Assembly: GCF_016863335.1 (NCBI RefSeq)
Contig: NZ_BOOR01000029.1
Coordinates: forward strand, 59,536 to 123,535
Direction: 5' to 3'
Length of the DNA: 64,000 bases
DNA from: Planotetraspora thailandica
GTDB taxonomy: Bacteria; Actinomycetota; Actinomycetes; Streptosporangiales; Streptosporangiaceae
The notes under the pieces were generated by a model. It saw only the letters and a program-made list of their open reading frames with translations. It had not been told where the DNA came from and made no database searches. The translations under genes were made by a program, and so were the position numbers. Of the stretch, positions 48,238 to 60,949 are shown piece by piece. Numbering within the stretch: the stretch's first letter is position 1; every line of letters starts with the position of its first letter.

Positions 48238-50835
48238 CTAGCGAAGGGTGCCGTTGGTCATGCCCGCGGGCTCCTCCGGCGCCGCGATGAGCCCGAGCTC
48301 GGCGGGAGAGGCCATGAGCGGATGGAACGGCACGACGCGCACGGTGTAGCCGAAGGCGCCGGTGCGGTCGAGCGGCAGGTCGCCTGTGTAGTAGGCCCGG
48401 CCGTCGTCGCCGACCGAGTCGGCCTTGAGCGTCACGTAGGCCGGGGCGATCAGCTCGTCGTGCGGCCCGACCCTGCCGTAGGCGGCCTGCACCTGCAGAT
48501 CGTCGGTGGACAGCTCGCCCAGGGCGATCGTCGCCCGCAGCTCCAGACGCGCCCCCAGCTCGGGGGTGTCGCCGACCCCCGCGGCCTCGACGTGCTCCAC
48601 CCGGACGCCCGGCCACGCCTGGGTGACGCGCAGCTTCCACGCCGCGAACTGGCGAGCGTTCTCGTGGTCGTCCGACACCAGAGCCCTGGACGACCTGGCG
48701 GCCGGCCCGTAGAGGTCGAGCACGTAGTCGCGCAGCATCCGGCCGGCCAGCACCTTGGGACCGAGCGAGCTGAGGGTGTGCTTGACCATCTCCAGCCACC
48801 GGCGCGGCAGCCCGTCGGCGGCGCGGTCGTAGAAGCGGTCGGCGACCTCACGCTCGATCAGGTCGTAGAGCGCGGCCGCCTCCAGCTCGTCGCGGCGCTC
48901 GGGGTCGGTGACGCCGTCGGCGCTCGGGATGGCCCAGCCGTTGTTGCCGTCGAACCACTCGTCCCACCATCCGTCCCGGATGGAGAGGTTGAGGCCGCCG
49001 TTGAGCGCGGCCTTCATGCCCGACGTGCCGCAGGCCTCCAGCGGCCGCAGCGGGTTGTTCATCCACACGTCGGAGCCGGTGACCATGAGCCGGCCGAGGG
49101 CCATGTCGTAGTCGGGCAGGAAGATGATGCGGTGCCTGACGTCCTCCTGGTCGGCGAAACGCACCATCTGCTGGATGAACTTCTTGCCGCCCTCGTCGGC
49201 CGGATGCGCCTTGCCCGCGATCACGATCTGGACCGGCTTGTCCGGGTCGAGAAGGATGCGCTTGAGCCGCTCGGGGTCGGAGAGCATGAGGGTGAGCCGC
49301 TTGTACGACGGCACCCGGCGGGCGAACCCGATGGTCAGAACGTCGGGGTCGAGCGCCTCGTCCACCCAGCCGAGCTCGGCCTCGGCCGCGCCGCGCTGCC
49401 GCCACGACCGCTTGATCCGCTTGCGCGCCTCGGTCACGAGGCGTCTCCTGAGCCCGCCGCGGATGGACCAGATGTCGGCGTCGGAGAGCTTCCGGACGGC
49501 GTCCCAGCCCTGCGTCATGTCGATCAGCGAGGGCAGCTCCTCGCCGGCCAGCTCCATGACCTCGCGGCCGACCCAGCTCGGGGCGTGCACGCCGTTGGTG
49601 ATCGACCCGATCGGCACCTCGTCGACGTCGAAGCCCGGCCACAGGCCCTTGAACATCTCCCGGCTGACGTGGCCGTGCAGCTCCGACACGCCGTTGACCC
49701 GCTGGGCCAGGCGCATGCCCATGACGGCCATGTTGAAGACCGAGGGGTCGGCGTCGGAGCCCTCCGGCTCGGCGCCGAGCTCCAGAATGCGGTCGACGCT
49801 CACCGTCGGCCAGGCGTTGGGCCCGCCGAACTGCCTGGCGATCATCTCCGCGGGGAAGCGGTCGATCCCGGCAGGGACCGGCGTGTGCGTGGTGAACACG
49901 GTGCCCGCCCTGACGGCTTCGAGCGCCTCGTCGAACGACAGGCGCGCCTCGGTGAGCTCGCGGATGCGCTCCAGGCCGAGGAAGCCCGCGTGGCCCTCGT
50001 TGGTGTGGAAGACCTCGGGCTCGGCGTGGCCGGTGATGCGGCAGTAGGCCCGGATCGCCCGCACGCCGCCGATGCCGAGAAGAAGTTCCTGGACGAGCCG
50101 GTGGTCGGTCCCGCCGCCGTAGAGCCGGTCGGTCACGTCCCTGGCGGCCGAGTCGTTGTCGGCGATGTCGGAGTCGAGCAGCAGCAGCGGCACCCGGCCG
50201 ACCTGGGCGATCCAGATCTGGGCGTGGAGGACGCGCGAGTCCGGCAGGTTGATCCTGACCCGGGCCGCCGAGCCGTCCTCCTCCTTGAGCAGCGTCAGCG
50301 CCAGGCCGCCGGGGTCGAGCGACGGGTAGTGCTCCTGCTGCCACCCCTCGGGCGACAACGACTGGGTGAAGTAGCCGTGGCGGTACAGCAGGCCGACGCC
50401 GAGGATCGGCACGCCGAGGTCGCTGGCCGCCTTGAGGTGGTCGCCCGCCAGGATGCCGAGGCCGCCCGAATACTGGGGCAGGGCGGCGGCGATGCCGTAC
50501 TCGGGGGAGAAATAGCCGATCGCGGCGGGTGCGCCGTCGAGGGACTGGTACCAGCGCGGCGCGGTCATGTATTCGCGGAGGTCGTCGGCCGCGTCGGCCA
50601 GCCTGCGGAGGAAGCGCCTGTCCTGGGCGAGCTCGCGCAGCCGCTCGGCCTCCACCGCTCCGAGCAGCGCCACGGGGTCGTGATCGACGCGCTCCCAGAC
50701 GTCGGGATCGACCTCTGAGAACAGGTCCATGGTCTCCGGGTGCCAGGACCATCGGAGATTCCGGACCAGCTCGCCCAGCGGCTCGAGCTGCGAGGGAAGG
50801 ACGGTGCGGACGGTGAACCTGCGGATTGCTCTCAC
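48238..50835 (-). CDS. glgP: Alpha-glucan phosphorylase (GT35)
   Basis: An 865-residue PLP enzyme releasing glucose-1-phosphate from glycogen-like glucan. N-terminal DUF3417 (PSQLEPLGELVRNLRWSWHPETMDLF) marks the actinobacterial type; YFSPEYGIAAALPQYSGGLGILAGDHLKAASDLGVP, HTNEGHAGFLGLERI, TTHTPVPAGIDRFP; PLP-lysine motif CGTSGMKAALNGGLNLSIRDGWWDE (about residue 605). Complete. The start is GTG 50835. Divergent from glgE; supplies turnover of the glucan made by the GlgE operon. Confidence 0.97.
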   Translation of the reverse strand: MRAIRRFTVRTVLPSQLEPLGELVRNLRWSWHPETMDLFSEVDPDVWERVDHDPVALLGAVEAERLRELAQDRRFLRRLADAADDLREYMTAPRWYQSLDGAPAAIGYFSPEYGIAAALPQYSGGLGILAGDHLKAASDLGVPILGVGLLYRHGYFTQSLSPEGWQQEHYPSLDPGGLALTLLKEEDGSAARVRINLPDSRVLHAQIWIAQVGRVPLLLLDSDIADNDSAARDVTDRLYGGGTDHRLVQELLLGIGGVRAIRAYCRITGHAEPEVFHTNEGHAGFLGLERIRELTEARLSFDEALEAVRAGTVFTTHTPVPAGIDRFPAEMIARQFGGPNAWPTVSVDRILELGAEPEGSDADPSVFNMAVMGMRLAQRVNGVSELHGHVSREMFKGLWPGFDVDEVPIGSITNGVHAPSWVGREVMELAGEELPSLIDMTQGWDAVRKLSDADIWSIRGGLRRRLVTEARKRIKRSWRQRGAAEAELGWVDEALDPDVLTIGFARRVPSYKRLTLMLSDPERLKRILLDPDKPVQIVIAGKAHPADEGGKKFIQQMVRFADQEDVRHRIIFLPDYDMALGRLMVTGSDVWMNNPLRPLEACGTSGMKAALNGGLNLSIRDGWWDEWFDGNNGWAIPSADGVTDPERRDELEAAALYDLIEREVADRFYDRAADGLPRRWLEMVKHTLSSLGPKVLAGRMLRDYVLDLYGPAARSSRALVSDDHENARQFAAWKLRVTQAWPGVRVEHVEAAGVGDTPELGARLELRATIALGELSTDDLQVQAAYGRVGPHDELIAPAYVTLKADSVGDDGRAYYTGDLPLDRTGAFGYTVRVVPFHPLMASPAELGLIAAPEEPAGMTNGTLR

Positions 50836-51428
50836 GGGGCCAGACCCTAGTTACTCAGCGCCACGACGCGCGACCGAAACACTCTGTCCGAGGCAGAAAC
50901 GCCCGCAGGCCGGAGACTCCCCCGGGTTTCCTGCATAAGCGCTCTCACCACTAACAAACCTGCTCAAACCTCACAAAACTACACTGGTTCAGGTGAATAC
51001 CACCGTGATGGTACGGCCCGCCCGAGGCTGGTCGCTCACTCCACGGTGGTGTGACGATCACGCGGCGCAGTCTTTCATCCGCAGGGGTAAGCGGGGACTA
51101 TTGGGGCACCTCCTCTATGAGCGAAAGTTCCCCCGACGTGCCTCGTGCCGCCCGGCGGCGGGACGGGGTCCGCACGACCACTGTGATCCGCACCACGGGA
51201 TCCACCGCACCACCGCACGACGGCACCTCGTTCGATGCGGCCAGGGCAGAACCACCGGAAAGCACGGCAACACCCCGGCGTCGTCCGGCGCGCCCGACCG
51301 GCGCGGCCGTACGGCAGCGGGCCATATGAACAAGCGGGCGACCCCAGGGAAATCTCCCTGATCGCCTTGGAAAAGAAGATCTTGAATCTCCGGCGGCACC
51401 GGGCGTGCCGTCGCTAACGTGAGCGACG
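50836..51428. other. Divergent glgP/glgE intergenic region
   Basis: 593 bp without a convincing gene. It holds a 9 bp inverted repeat, ACCACCGTG (50999-51007) with CACGGTGGT (51042-51050), and a 7 bp inverted repeat CGTCGCT/AGCGACG (51409-51428) abutting the glgE ATG. A frame at 51117-51329 (70 codons, MSESSPDVPRAARRRDG) has no good ribosome-binding site and low-complexity composition, so I do not call it. Promoters of both genes must be here. Confidence 0.5.
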
Positions 51429-53474
51429 ATGATCGGAAGAATCCCAATCCAGGACATCCGCCCCACGGTCGACAGCGGGCGGCGTCCCGCGAAGGCCGCG
51501 GCGGGCGAGACCTTCGAGATCAGCGCCACCGTGTTCCGCGAGGGGCACGACGCTGTGGCCGCGGGGGTCGTGCTGATCGACCCGCGCGGGTCGGCGAGGC
51601 GGCTGACGCGCATGCGGGAGGTCGCCCAGGGCACCGATCGGTGGAGCGTCGAGGTGACGCTTCCCACGGAGGGCATGTGGCAGTTCCGCGTGGAGGCGTG
51701 GAGCGACCCCATCGCCACGTGGCTCCACGACGCGGAGATCAAGATCCCCCGAGGGCTGGACGCCGATCTCATGTGCGAGGAGGGCGCCCGCCTGTTCGAG
51801 CGTGCGGCCAGGGCCGTACGGCCGGCCGAGTGCGGGCGGGCCAACGGCGGAGAGCCGTGCGGGCACCGGAACGCACTGCTGGCCGTCGCCCAGCGCCTGC
51901 GCGACGAACGGCTCGACCCGCGGGCACGCTTCACGGCCGCCCAGTTGCCCGAGACGGCCGCGTTGATCGCGGCGCATCCGCTGCGCGACCTGGTGACCCG
52001 GTCCGGCAGGAGCAGGGTGCGCGTCGACAGGCGCCGTGCGCTGTTCGGCTCCTGGTACGAGTTCTTCCCCCGGTCGGAAGGCGCGCTGGTCGACAAGGAC
52101 ACCGCCCCCAAGTCCGGAAATTTCCGGACTGCGGCGCAGCGGTTGCCGGCCGTCGCCCAGATGGGCTTCGACGTCGTGTACCTGCCGCCGATCCACCCGA
52201 TCGGCACGCAGTTCCGCAAGGGGCGGAACAACACGCTGACCCCCGAGCCGTACGACCCCGGGTCGCCCTGGGCGATCGGATCGGACGAGGGCGGACATGA
52301 CGCGATCCATCCGGATCTGGGCACGTTCGAGGACTTCGACGACTTCGTGGCCAGGGCGAAGGACCTCGGCATGGAGATCGCGCTCGACCTCGCGCTCCAG
52401 TGCTCCCCCGACCACCCGTGGGTCAAGGAGCACCCCGAGTGGTTCAACATCCGCGCCGACGGGTCCATCGCGTACGCGGAGAACCCGCCGAAGAAATACC
52501 AGGACATCTATCCGCTGAATTTCGACAAGGACCCTGAGGGGATCTTCGCCGAGGTCAGGCGGGTCGTGCGACTGTGGATGGACCACGGCGTGCGGGTCTT
52601 CCGCGTGGACAACCCCCACACCAAGCCGGTGAACTTCTGGCAGCGGCTGATCGCCGACATCAACGCCACGGATCCGGACGTGCTGTTCCTCGCCGAGGCG
52701 TTCACCCGGCCGGCGATGTTGCAGACGCTCGCGCAGATCGGATTCCACCAGTCGTACACCTATTTCACATGGAAGAACTCCAGGCCCGAACTGGAGGAGT
52801 ACCTGACGGAGTTGTCGCAGGAGACGTCGCATTTCCTGCGACCGAACCTTTTCGTCAACACGCCGGACATCCTCCACGAATACCTTCAGCACGGCGGGGT
52901 TCCCGCATTCAAGATCAGGGCCGTGCTGGGGGCGCTCATGTCGCCGACCTGGGGCGTCTACTCTGGATATGAGCTGGCCGAGAACATCCCGGTACGTCCC
53001 GGGAGCGAGGAATACCTCGACAGCGAGAAATATCAGTACAGGGTGCGCGACTGGGCCGCGGCCGAGCGCGAAGGGCGGACGATCGCGCCGTTCATCACGC
53101 AGCTCAATTTGTTGCGAAGAGCTCACCCGGCGCTCCAGGAATTGCGTAACCTACGGTTTCACAACGTCGACCAGCCGGACGTGATCTGCTTCTCCAAGCG
53201 ACTGCCCGGCGCCTACGACACGGCCACACGAAGGCACGGCATAGGCGATGTGGTTCTGGCCGTCGTGAATCTGGATCCGCATAACACCCACGAGGCGACT
53301 GTCCGGCTGGACATGCCCGCACTCGGTCTCGACTGGCAGGACCAGTTCGTCGTGCATGATGAACTGTCGGGCGAGTCGTACCGATGGGGGCAGGCCGACT
53401 ACGTGCGCCTCGACCCGCACGTCAATCCCGCACACGTCTTCACGCTCCGCCACGGGTCAGCGCACCGCCCGTGA
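51429..53474 (+). CDS. glgE: Alpha-1,4-glucan:maltose-1-phosphate maltosyltransferase
   Basis: A 681-residue GH13 enzyme extending linear alpha-glucan with maltose-1-phosphate. N-terminal domain to about 200 (DUF3416 type), then barrel: [39 protein letters not shown], catalytic Asp in [13 protein letters not shown], Glu in [10 protein letters not shown]. GlgE signatures [21 protein letters not shown] and [28 protein letters not shown]. An in-frame TGA at 51420 fixes the ATG at 51429, which has no Shine-Dalgarno sequence. The leader has a 7 bp inverted repeat directly before it. First gene of glgE-treS-mak-glgB. Confidence 0.97.
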   Translation: MIGRIPIQDIRPTVDSGRRPAKAAAGETFEISATVFREGHDAVAAGVVLIDPRGSARRLTRMREVAQGTDRWSVEVTLPTEGMWQFRVEAWSDPIATWLHDAEIKIPRGLDADLMCEEGARLFERAARAVRPAECGRANGGEPCGHRNALLAVAQRLRDERLDPRARFTAAQLPETAALIAAHPLRDLVTRSGRSRVRVDRRRALFGSWYEFFPRSEGALVDKDTAPKSGNFRTAAQRLPAVAQMGFDVVYLPPIHPIGTQFRKGRNNTLTPEPYDPGSPWAIGSDEGGHDAIHPDLGTFEDFDDFVARAKDLGMEIALDLALQCSPDHPWVKEHPEWFNIRADGSIAYAENPPKKYQDIYPLNFDKDPEGIFAEVRRVVRLWMDHGVRVFRVDNPHTKPVNFWQRLIADINATDPDVLFLAEAFTRPAMLQTLAQIGFHQSYTYFTWKNSRPELEEYLTELSQETSHFLRPNLFVNTPDILHEYLQHGGVPAFKIRAVLGALMSPTWGVYSGYELAENIPVRPGSEEYLDSEKYQYRVRDWAAAEREGRTIAPFITQLNLLRRAHPALQELRNLRFHNVDQPDVICFSKRLPGAYDTATRRHGIGDVVLAVVNLDPHNTHEATVRLDMPALGLDWQDQFVVHDELSGESYRWGQADYVRLDPHVNPAHVFTLRHGSAHRP

Positions 53475-53505
53475 GCGCAGCCCTGCACATCCGGGGAGTC
53501 AAAAG

Positions 53506-55235
<1,730 letters not shown>

Positions 55236-55239
<4 letters not shown>

Positions 55240-56585
55240 CGACTTCACTTCAGGAGCTTCTCGCCGGCTGGATCACCGGACAGCGGTGGTTCGCCGGCAA
55301 GGGGCGCGCGATCGACGACCTGTCCGTCGGCGCCCTGACCGAACTCGGTCAGGGCGACCCGCGGCTGGTCCACGCCATCGTGTCCGTACGGCAGGGCGAG
55401 CGCACCACGCGCTACCAGCTCCCGATCGGGCTGCGCACCCATCTGCCCGACAGGCTGAAGCATGTGCTGATCGGCTCGTGCGACTGGGACGGCCGGCCTG
55501 TGTGGGCCTACGACGCCGCCCACGACGCCTCGCTGACGTCGCAGCTGCTGACCGGCATGGACGGGGAGCTGCGGGTGCAGCGGCTCCGGTTCCGCAAGGC
55601 GCCCGGTGCCACCATCGACACCTCGCAGCGCAGCCTCGTGCTGACCGCCGAGCAGTCCAACACCTCGCTGGTCTACGGCGACAAATACATCCTCAAGCTG
55701 TTCCGTCAGCTGACGCCCGGCCTCAACCCGGAGCTCGAGGTGATCAGCGCCCTGTCCGCCGCCGCGTCGGCCCACGTGGCCAGGCCGTACGGGTGGATCG
55801 AGACCGTGCTGGACGGCGAGCCCACCACCTTGGCGATCATGCAGGAGTATCTGCCGAACGCGGGCGAGGGCTGGACGATGGCGCTGACCAGCGTGCGCGA
55901 CCTCTACGCCACCGCCGCCGGGCTGCCGGCCGAGGACGCTGGCGGCGACTTCGCCGCCGAGGCGCACCGGCTCGGCGTGGCCACCGCGGAGGTGCACCGC
56001 GAACTCGCCGCGGCCTTTCCCACGGGGACGATCGAGCCGCCCGAGATAAAACGTATGACCGAACGGTTCCGCCGGCGCCTGGAGAAGGCCATCGCGGAGG
56101 TGCCTCCGCTGGCCGCGCACGCGGACGTGGCATGCGCCGCGTTCGACCGGCTGGCCGACCTCGACGAGCAGATCCCCGTGCAGCGGGTGCACGGCGACTA
56201 CCACCTCGGCCAGGTCATGCGCACTACAGCCGACTGGGTCGTGCTCGACTTCGAGGGCGAGCCCGGGCAGCCCCTCGCCGAGCGCCGCGCGCTCGACTCG
56301 CCTTTGCGGGACGTGGCGGGCATGTTGCGCTCGTTCGATTACGCGGCGCGGCACCTGCTCGCCGGTCATCCGCGCGCCGACTCGCTGGAGCAGCGGGCGC
56401 GCGAATGGGCGGAGCGCAACCGTGCGGCGTTCCTCGCGGGCTATTCGGAGGCCGGCGGGCGCATCCGCGGCCGCGACGCCGTCCTCCTGCGCGCGCTCGA
56501 ACTGGCCAAGGCGGTCTACGAGGTCGTCTACGAGGCGCGCAACCGGCCTTCATGGGTGTCCATCCCCCTTGCCGCTTTCGGTTGA
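55236..56585 (+). CDS. mak: Maltokinase (Pep2)
   Basis: A 449-residue kinase phosphorylating maltose to maltose-1-phosphate with ATP. The N-terminal cap ([25 protein letters not shown]) and eukaryotic-kinase-like C-lobe ([29 protein letters not shown] with catalytic Asp and DFE) are clear; YILKLFRQL carries the ATP-site Lys. Starts at GTG 55236 within AAGGAGGAGTGA, overlapping the treS stop. Product goes to GlgE. Confidence 0.95.
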
Positions 56586-56663
56586 GCGTCAGGACGACAT
56601 CAGGCCGGGCCCAAATTTGCTGATTTAGTGGGACCCCGGATGGTTCTAGGGCAGGGTTGAGAA

Positions 56664-58799
56664 ATGGACTTGGACCGGCTGGCAGGCGGGGCGCACCACG
56701 ACCCCCACGCGATTCTCGGCGCGCACCTCGACCCCGACGGCCTGACGATCAGGACGCTGCGACCCCTGGCGGAGAAGGTCGAGGCGCTGGTCGACGGCCA
56801 GGCCCATGAGCTGCGCCACGTGCGGTCCGGGATCTTCGCGGTCACCCTCCCCGGAGTCGACAAGATCCCCGACTACCGGCTGCGGATCACCTATCCCGGC
56901 GGCACGCCGTACGAGGTGGGTGACCCGTACCGTCACTGGCCGACGCTGGGCGAGGTCGACCTGCACCTCATCGGCGAGGGACGGCACGAACGGTTGTGGG
57001 AGGCGCTCGGCGCGCGCGTGCTACGCCACGAGGACGTCGACGGCACCGCCTTCGCCGTGTGGGCTCCCAACGCGCAGGGTGTACGCGTCATCGGCGACTT
57101 CAACCACTGGAACGGCTCGGCGCACCCGATGCGCTCGCTCGGCCGCTCCGGTGTGTGGGAGCTGTTCATCCCCGACATCGGCCCGGGCACCCGGTACAAG
57201 TTCCAGATCCTCGGCATGGACGGCACGTGGCGGGAGAAGGCCGACCCGATGGCCCGCCGTACGGAGGTGCCGCCGGCGACCGCCTCGATCGTTGAGCGCA
57301 CCGAGTACGTCTGGCGGGACTCCGACTGGATCGCGGCGCGCGCGCAGCGCGATGCCCTGACCGAGCCGATGAGCACCTACGAGGTGCACCTCGGCTCCTG
57401 GCGGCCCGGCCTGTCCTATCAGGAGCTGGCGGTCGAACTGGTCGCGTACGTGAGGGACTTGGGCTTCACACACGTGGAGTTCCTGCCGGTGGCCGAGCAC
57501 CCGTTCGGGGGGTCGTGGGGGTACCAGGTCACGTCGTACTACGCCCCGACGTCGCGGTTCGGCTCACCCGACGACCTGCGGCACCTCATCGACGAGCTAC
57601 ACGCGGCGGGCATCGGCGTCATCGTCGACTGGGTGCCCGCGCACTTCCCGATGGACGAATGGGCGCTCGCGCGTTTCGACGGAACCCCGCTGTACGAGCA
57701 CGCGGACCCGGCCCGCGGCCAGCATCCCGACTGGGGCACCTACGTCTTCGACTTCGGCCGCCGTGAAGTCCGCAACTTCCTCGTGGCCAACGCGCTGTTC
57801 TGGCTCAGGGAGTTCCACGTCGACGGGCTGCGCGTCGACGCCGTCGCCTCGATGCTCTACCTCGACTATTCGCGGCGCGACGGCGAGTGGACGCCCAACA
57901 TCCACGGCGGCCGGGAGAACCTCGACGCGATCGAGTTCCTCCAGGAGATGAACGCCGTCTGCTACCGCGAGGTGCCGGGAATCGTCACCATCGCCGAGGA
58001 GTCGACCGCCTGGCCCGGCGTGTCGCGGCCCGTGCACCTCGGCGGGCTCGGCTTCGGCTTCAAATGGAACATGGGCTGGATGCACGACACGCTCAACTAC
58101 CTCGCACACGAGCCGATCTTCCGGCAGTACCACCATCACCAGATGACGTTCTCCCTGATGTACGCCTATTCGGAGAACTTCGTGCTGCCCCTGTCACATG
58201 ACGAGGTCGTGCACATGAAGGGGTCGCTGCTGGGCAAGATGCCCGGCGACGAATGGCAGCGTTTCGCCAACCTGCGCGCGTTGTACGCCTTCATGTGGGC
58301 CCACCCCGGCAAGCAGCTGCTGTTCATGGGCGGCGAGTTCGGCCAGGGCGCGGAGTGGTCGGAGTCGAAGGGCCTCGACTGGTGGGTGCTCGACTTCGAC
58401 TTCCACAAGGGCGTGCAGAGGCTCATTCGCGACCTGAACCGGATCTACCGCGAGACGCCCGCGTTGTTCACCCAGGACACCACGCCGGACGGCTTCCGCT
58501 GGATCGACGCCGACGACGCCTCGGGCAACGTGTTCTCCTTCCTGCGGTACGGCTCCGACGGGTCCGTGCTCGCGTGCGTGGCCAACTTCTCCGGCGGGCC
58601 GCACGAGGACTACCAGCTCGGGCTGCCGGTGGGAGGCGGGTGGGAGGAGATCGTCAACACCGACGCCTATGAATACGCGGGCAGCGGGGTCGGCAATCTG
58701 GGTTCCGTGGAGGCGGTGGACGTGCCGCATCACGGCCTTCCGTACTCCGCCCGGCTCCGCGTCCCCCCATTGGGCGCCATCTGGCTCCGCCACTCATGA
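56664..58799 (+). CDS. glgB: 1,4-alpha-glucan branching enzyme
   Basis: A 711-residue GH13 enzyme making alpha-1,6 branches. Two N-terminal CBM48-like modules ([44 protein letters not shown]), barrel with nucleophile Asp in [19 protein letters not shown], Glu in [16 protein letters not shown], Asp in [16 protein letters not shown]. Last gene of the operon. Its stop codon TGA (58797-58799) lies inside the TGATCA core of a decayed repeat unit. Confidence 0.97.
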   Translation: MDLDRLAGGAHHDPHAILGAHLDPDGLTIRTLRPLAEKVEALVDGQAHELRHVRSGIFAVTLPGVDKIPDYRLRITYPGGTPYEVGDPYRHWPTLGEVDLHLIGEGRHERLWEALGARVLRHEDVDGTAFAVWAPNAQGVRVIGDFNHWNGSAHPMRSLGRSGVWELFIPDIGPGTRYKFQILGMDGTWREKADPMARRTEVPPATASIVERTEYVWRDSDWIAARAQRDALTEPMSTYEVHLGSWRPGLSYQELAVELVAYVRDLGFTHVEFLPVAEHPFGGSWGYQVTSYYAPTSRFGSPDDLRHLIDELHAAGIGVIVDWVPAHFPMDEWALARFDGTPLYEHADPARGQHPDWGTYVFDFGRREVRNFLVANALFWLREFHVDGLRVDAVASMLYLDYSRRDGEWTPNIHGGRENLDAIEFLQEMNAVCYREVPGIVTIAEESTAWPGVSRPVHLGGLGFGFKWNMGWMHDTLNYLAHEPIFRQYHHHQMTFSLMYAYSENFVLPLSHDEVVHMKGSLLGKMPGDEWQRFANLRALYAFMWAHPGKQLLFMGGEFGQGAEWSESKGLDWWVLDFDFHKGVQRLIRDLNRIYRETPALFTQDTTPDGFRWIDADDASGNVFSFLRYGSDGSVLACVANFSGGPHEDYQLGLPVGGGWEEIVNTDAYEYAGSGVGNLGSVEAVDVPHHGLPYSARLRVPPLGAIWLRHS

Positions 58800-59162
58800 T
58801 CACGTAGCCTGCGACTTCTCGTTTCGTGATCATGCAGAAGTTCGGTGATGCATGCGCCGACCTGGGTTTTTGCAGATCGTGATCATGCAGTAGTTCGGGC
58901 ACACACCCTCCGGCCTGCGGAATCCGCATCGGTGATCATGCAGTACGGATCCGGGCGCGGCCGCTATGTACGGCTTGGCCGTACATGAGGGAATGCATGA
59001 TCACGAATCGTGTTTCCCCAGGTGGGCAGCACCACGTCCGAACTTCTGCATGATCACGCGATGGGTTTTCACAGCTGAACCACCGGATGCTCGAAGTTCT
59101 GCATGATCACGCCCAGGGTTGGAGCTGGTCACGGGCAAGTCCCCGAACTTCTGCATGATCAC
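58795..59162. repeat. Array B: head-to-head array of the 53-bp-period repeat
   Basis: Forward copies start at 58826, 58879 and 58932 (spacing 53, 53). Inverted copies have their 5' ends at 59004, 59057, 59110 and 59162 (spacing 53, 53, 52). A decayed unit precedes the forward set (tail CCTGC at 58808-58812 in register; TGATCAC at 58797-58803). The centre of symmetry is a hairpin ATGTACGG/CCGTACAT at about 58954-58974. Lies between glgB and sppA, both plus. No open frame of interest in this 410 bp gap. Confidence 0.92.
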
Positions 59163-59209
59163 GCGGAAGGGGGGTGATCGATCGGGCCTGACTGGCGGAA
59201 CGTTCGCTT

Positions 59210-60916
59210 ATGGTGACAATTATGGACGCGACTAAGGCCATCATCGAGACGGTCAACCGGCTTCGTCAGCGGCGTACCGCGCCACTGGTACTGGAGCTCG
59301 ATCTCACCGAGGGTCTGTCCGAGGGCCCGCCCTCCGACCCGCTCGGCGCGGTGCTGTCCATGCGGAGAGCTCGGCTCACCGACGTGCTGTCCGGGCTCAA
59401 GCGCGCCCGCACCGATCCTCGCGTACGCGGCCTAGTGGTGAAGATCGGAGGCAACCCCCTCGGCCTCGGCATGGTCCAGGAGTTGCGCGCCGCCGTGTCC
59501 CGGCTCAGGGAGGCCGGCAAGTCGACGATCGCGTTCGCGGAGACCTTCGGCGAGTTCGGCGCCGGAACGGTTCCGTACTATCTGGCCAGCGCGTTCGAAA
59601 AGGTATATCTGCAGCCGTCGGGCGACGTCGGGCTGACCGGCGTCACGCTGGAGCAGCGGTTCTTACGCGACGCGCTCGCCAAGGCCGGGGTGGAATATCA
59701 GCTCGGGCAGCGGCACGAGTACAAGACCGCAGCCAACATGTTCACCCAGAACCGCATGACCGAGGCTCACCGTGAGTCGGCGGCCAGGATCGCCGAGTCG
59801 GTGACCGAGCAGATCACGGCCGGCATCGCCGCGGCGCGTTCGCTCGAGCCGGCACACGTACGCGAGCTGATCGACCGGGGGCCCTTCCTCGGGCAGGAGG
59901 CCGTCGAGGCGGGGCTCGTGGACGCGCTCAAATATCGCGACGAGGTCTACGCCGAGGCGCTCGGGAGCGACGCCCACCTGCTCTACGTGTCGCGTTATGC
60001 CAAGGCCGCCTCGTTGGCCAAGAGGCTTCCCCACCCCGGCGAAGACGTGGTCGCGCTCGTGCACGGCAGCGGCGCGATCCGCCTCGGACGCAGCGGCCGT
60101 TCTCCTCTCGGCGGCGGGGGCGCCATGGGGTCGGACACGATGTGCGCGGCCCTGCGGTCGGCACGGTGGGACAACAAGGTCAAGGCGATCGTCTTCCGCG
60201 TGGACAGCCCCGGCGGTTCGTACGTCGCCTCCGACGCGATCTGGCGCGAGGTGGTGCTCGCCCGCGAAGCCGGCAAGCCGGTGATCGTGTCGATGGGCGA
60301 TGTCGCCGCCTCCGGCGGATATTTCGTGTCGATGGGCGCGGACGTGATCGTCGCCCAGCCGGGCACGCTGACCGGGTCGATCGGCGTGTTCGGCGGCAAA
60401 CCGGTCGTCGGCGAGCTGCTGGGCAGGCTCGGCGTGGTGACCGAAGCGGTCTCCGAAGGGGCGAACGCCAGCATGTTCTCCCCCACGCGCGAGTTCTCCG
60501 ACGAGCAGTGGGAGCGGGTCAACACCTGGCTCGACCGTATCTACGACGACTTCGTCGGGAAGGTCGCCCGAGGGCGGAACATGACAAGGGAACGCGCCCA
60601 CGAGCTGGCCAGAGGCCGCGTCTGGACGGGCGCGGACGCGCGGGAGTCCGGTCTCGTCGACGAGCTCGGCGGCGTGGAGGACGCGCTTACGATCGCCCGT
60701 GAGCGCGCAGGCCTGTCTCGCAGTGCGGTGGTACGGACATATCCGCGCATGCACCCGCTTGAACGGCTGCGCCCACCGGAGTCGAGTGAGGACAAGTCGG
60801 CCGCGCTCGCCCGGGTGCGTCTTGAGGCGTGGGGGCCCATGGCTCGGCTCGCCGGCGAGCTGGGTCTGCCCGCCCGCGGTCCGCTGATGCTCCCCGGCTG
60901 GTGGACGATCCGATAG
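59210..60916 (+). CDS. sppA: Signal peptide peptidase SppA, 67K type
   Basis: A 568-residue S49 serine protease with two tandem ClpP-like halves. Catalytic Lys in the N-half (QRHEYKTAANMF, about 172) and Ser in the C-half (GDVAASGGYFVSMGAD, about 368) form the Ser-Lys dyad. VFRVDSPGGSYVASDAIWREV is the second-half entry. No clear N-terminal membrane helix is seen, unlike the E. coli enzyme. ATG 59210 (MVTIMDATKAIIETV); ATG 59222 is the alternative. It begins 48 bp after the last repeat copy. Confidence 0.92.
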   Translation: MVTIMDATKAIIETVNRLRQRRTAPLVLELDLTEGLSEGPPSDPLGAVLSMRRARLTDVLSGLKRARTDPRVRGLVVKIGGNPLGLGMVQELRAAVSRLREAGKSTIAFAETFGEFGAGTVPYYLASAFEKVYLQPSGDVGLTGVTLEQRFLRDALAKAGVEYQLGQRHEYKTAANMFTQNRMTEAHRESAARIAESVTEQITAGIAAARSLEPAHVRELIDRGPFLGQEAVEAGLVDALKYRDEVYAEALGSDAHLLYVSRYAKAASLAKRLPHPGEDVVALVHGSGAIRLGRSGRSPLGGGGAMGSDTMCAALRSARWDNKVKAIVFRVDSPGGSYVASDAIWREVVLAREAGKPVIVSMGDVAASGGYFVSMGADVIVAQPGTLTGSIGVFGGKPVVGELLGRLGVVTEAVSEGANASMFSPTREFSDEQWERVNTWLDRIYDDFVGKVARGRNMTRERAHELARGRVWTGADARESGLVDELGGVEDALTIARERAGLSRSAVVRTYPRMHPLERLRPPESSEDKSAALARVRLEAWGPMARLAGELGLPARGPLMLPGWWTIR

Positions 60917-60949
60917 CCGATCCCGTCGCCCGGCGGCGATGATGACCGT

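Noticed and set aside
48112..50718. An 868-codon open frame antisense to glgP
   Set aside because: Shadow of glgP; begins inside the terminator region and shows no family motif.
51117..51329. Possible 70-residue gene before glgE
   Set aside because: No convincing ribosome-binding site, Pro/Arg/Thr-rich composition, no motif.
58826..59162. CRISPR array reading of the 53-bp-period repeats
   Set aside because: Copies invert in the middle, the between-core DNA is itself partly conserved, and there are no cas genes nearby.
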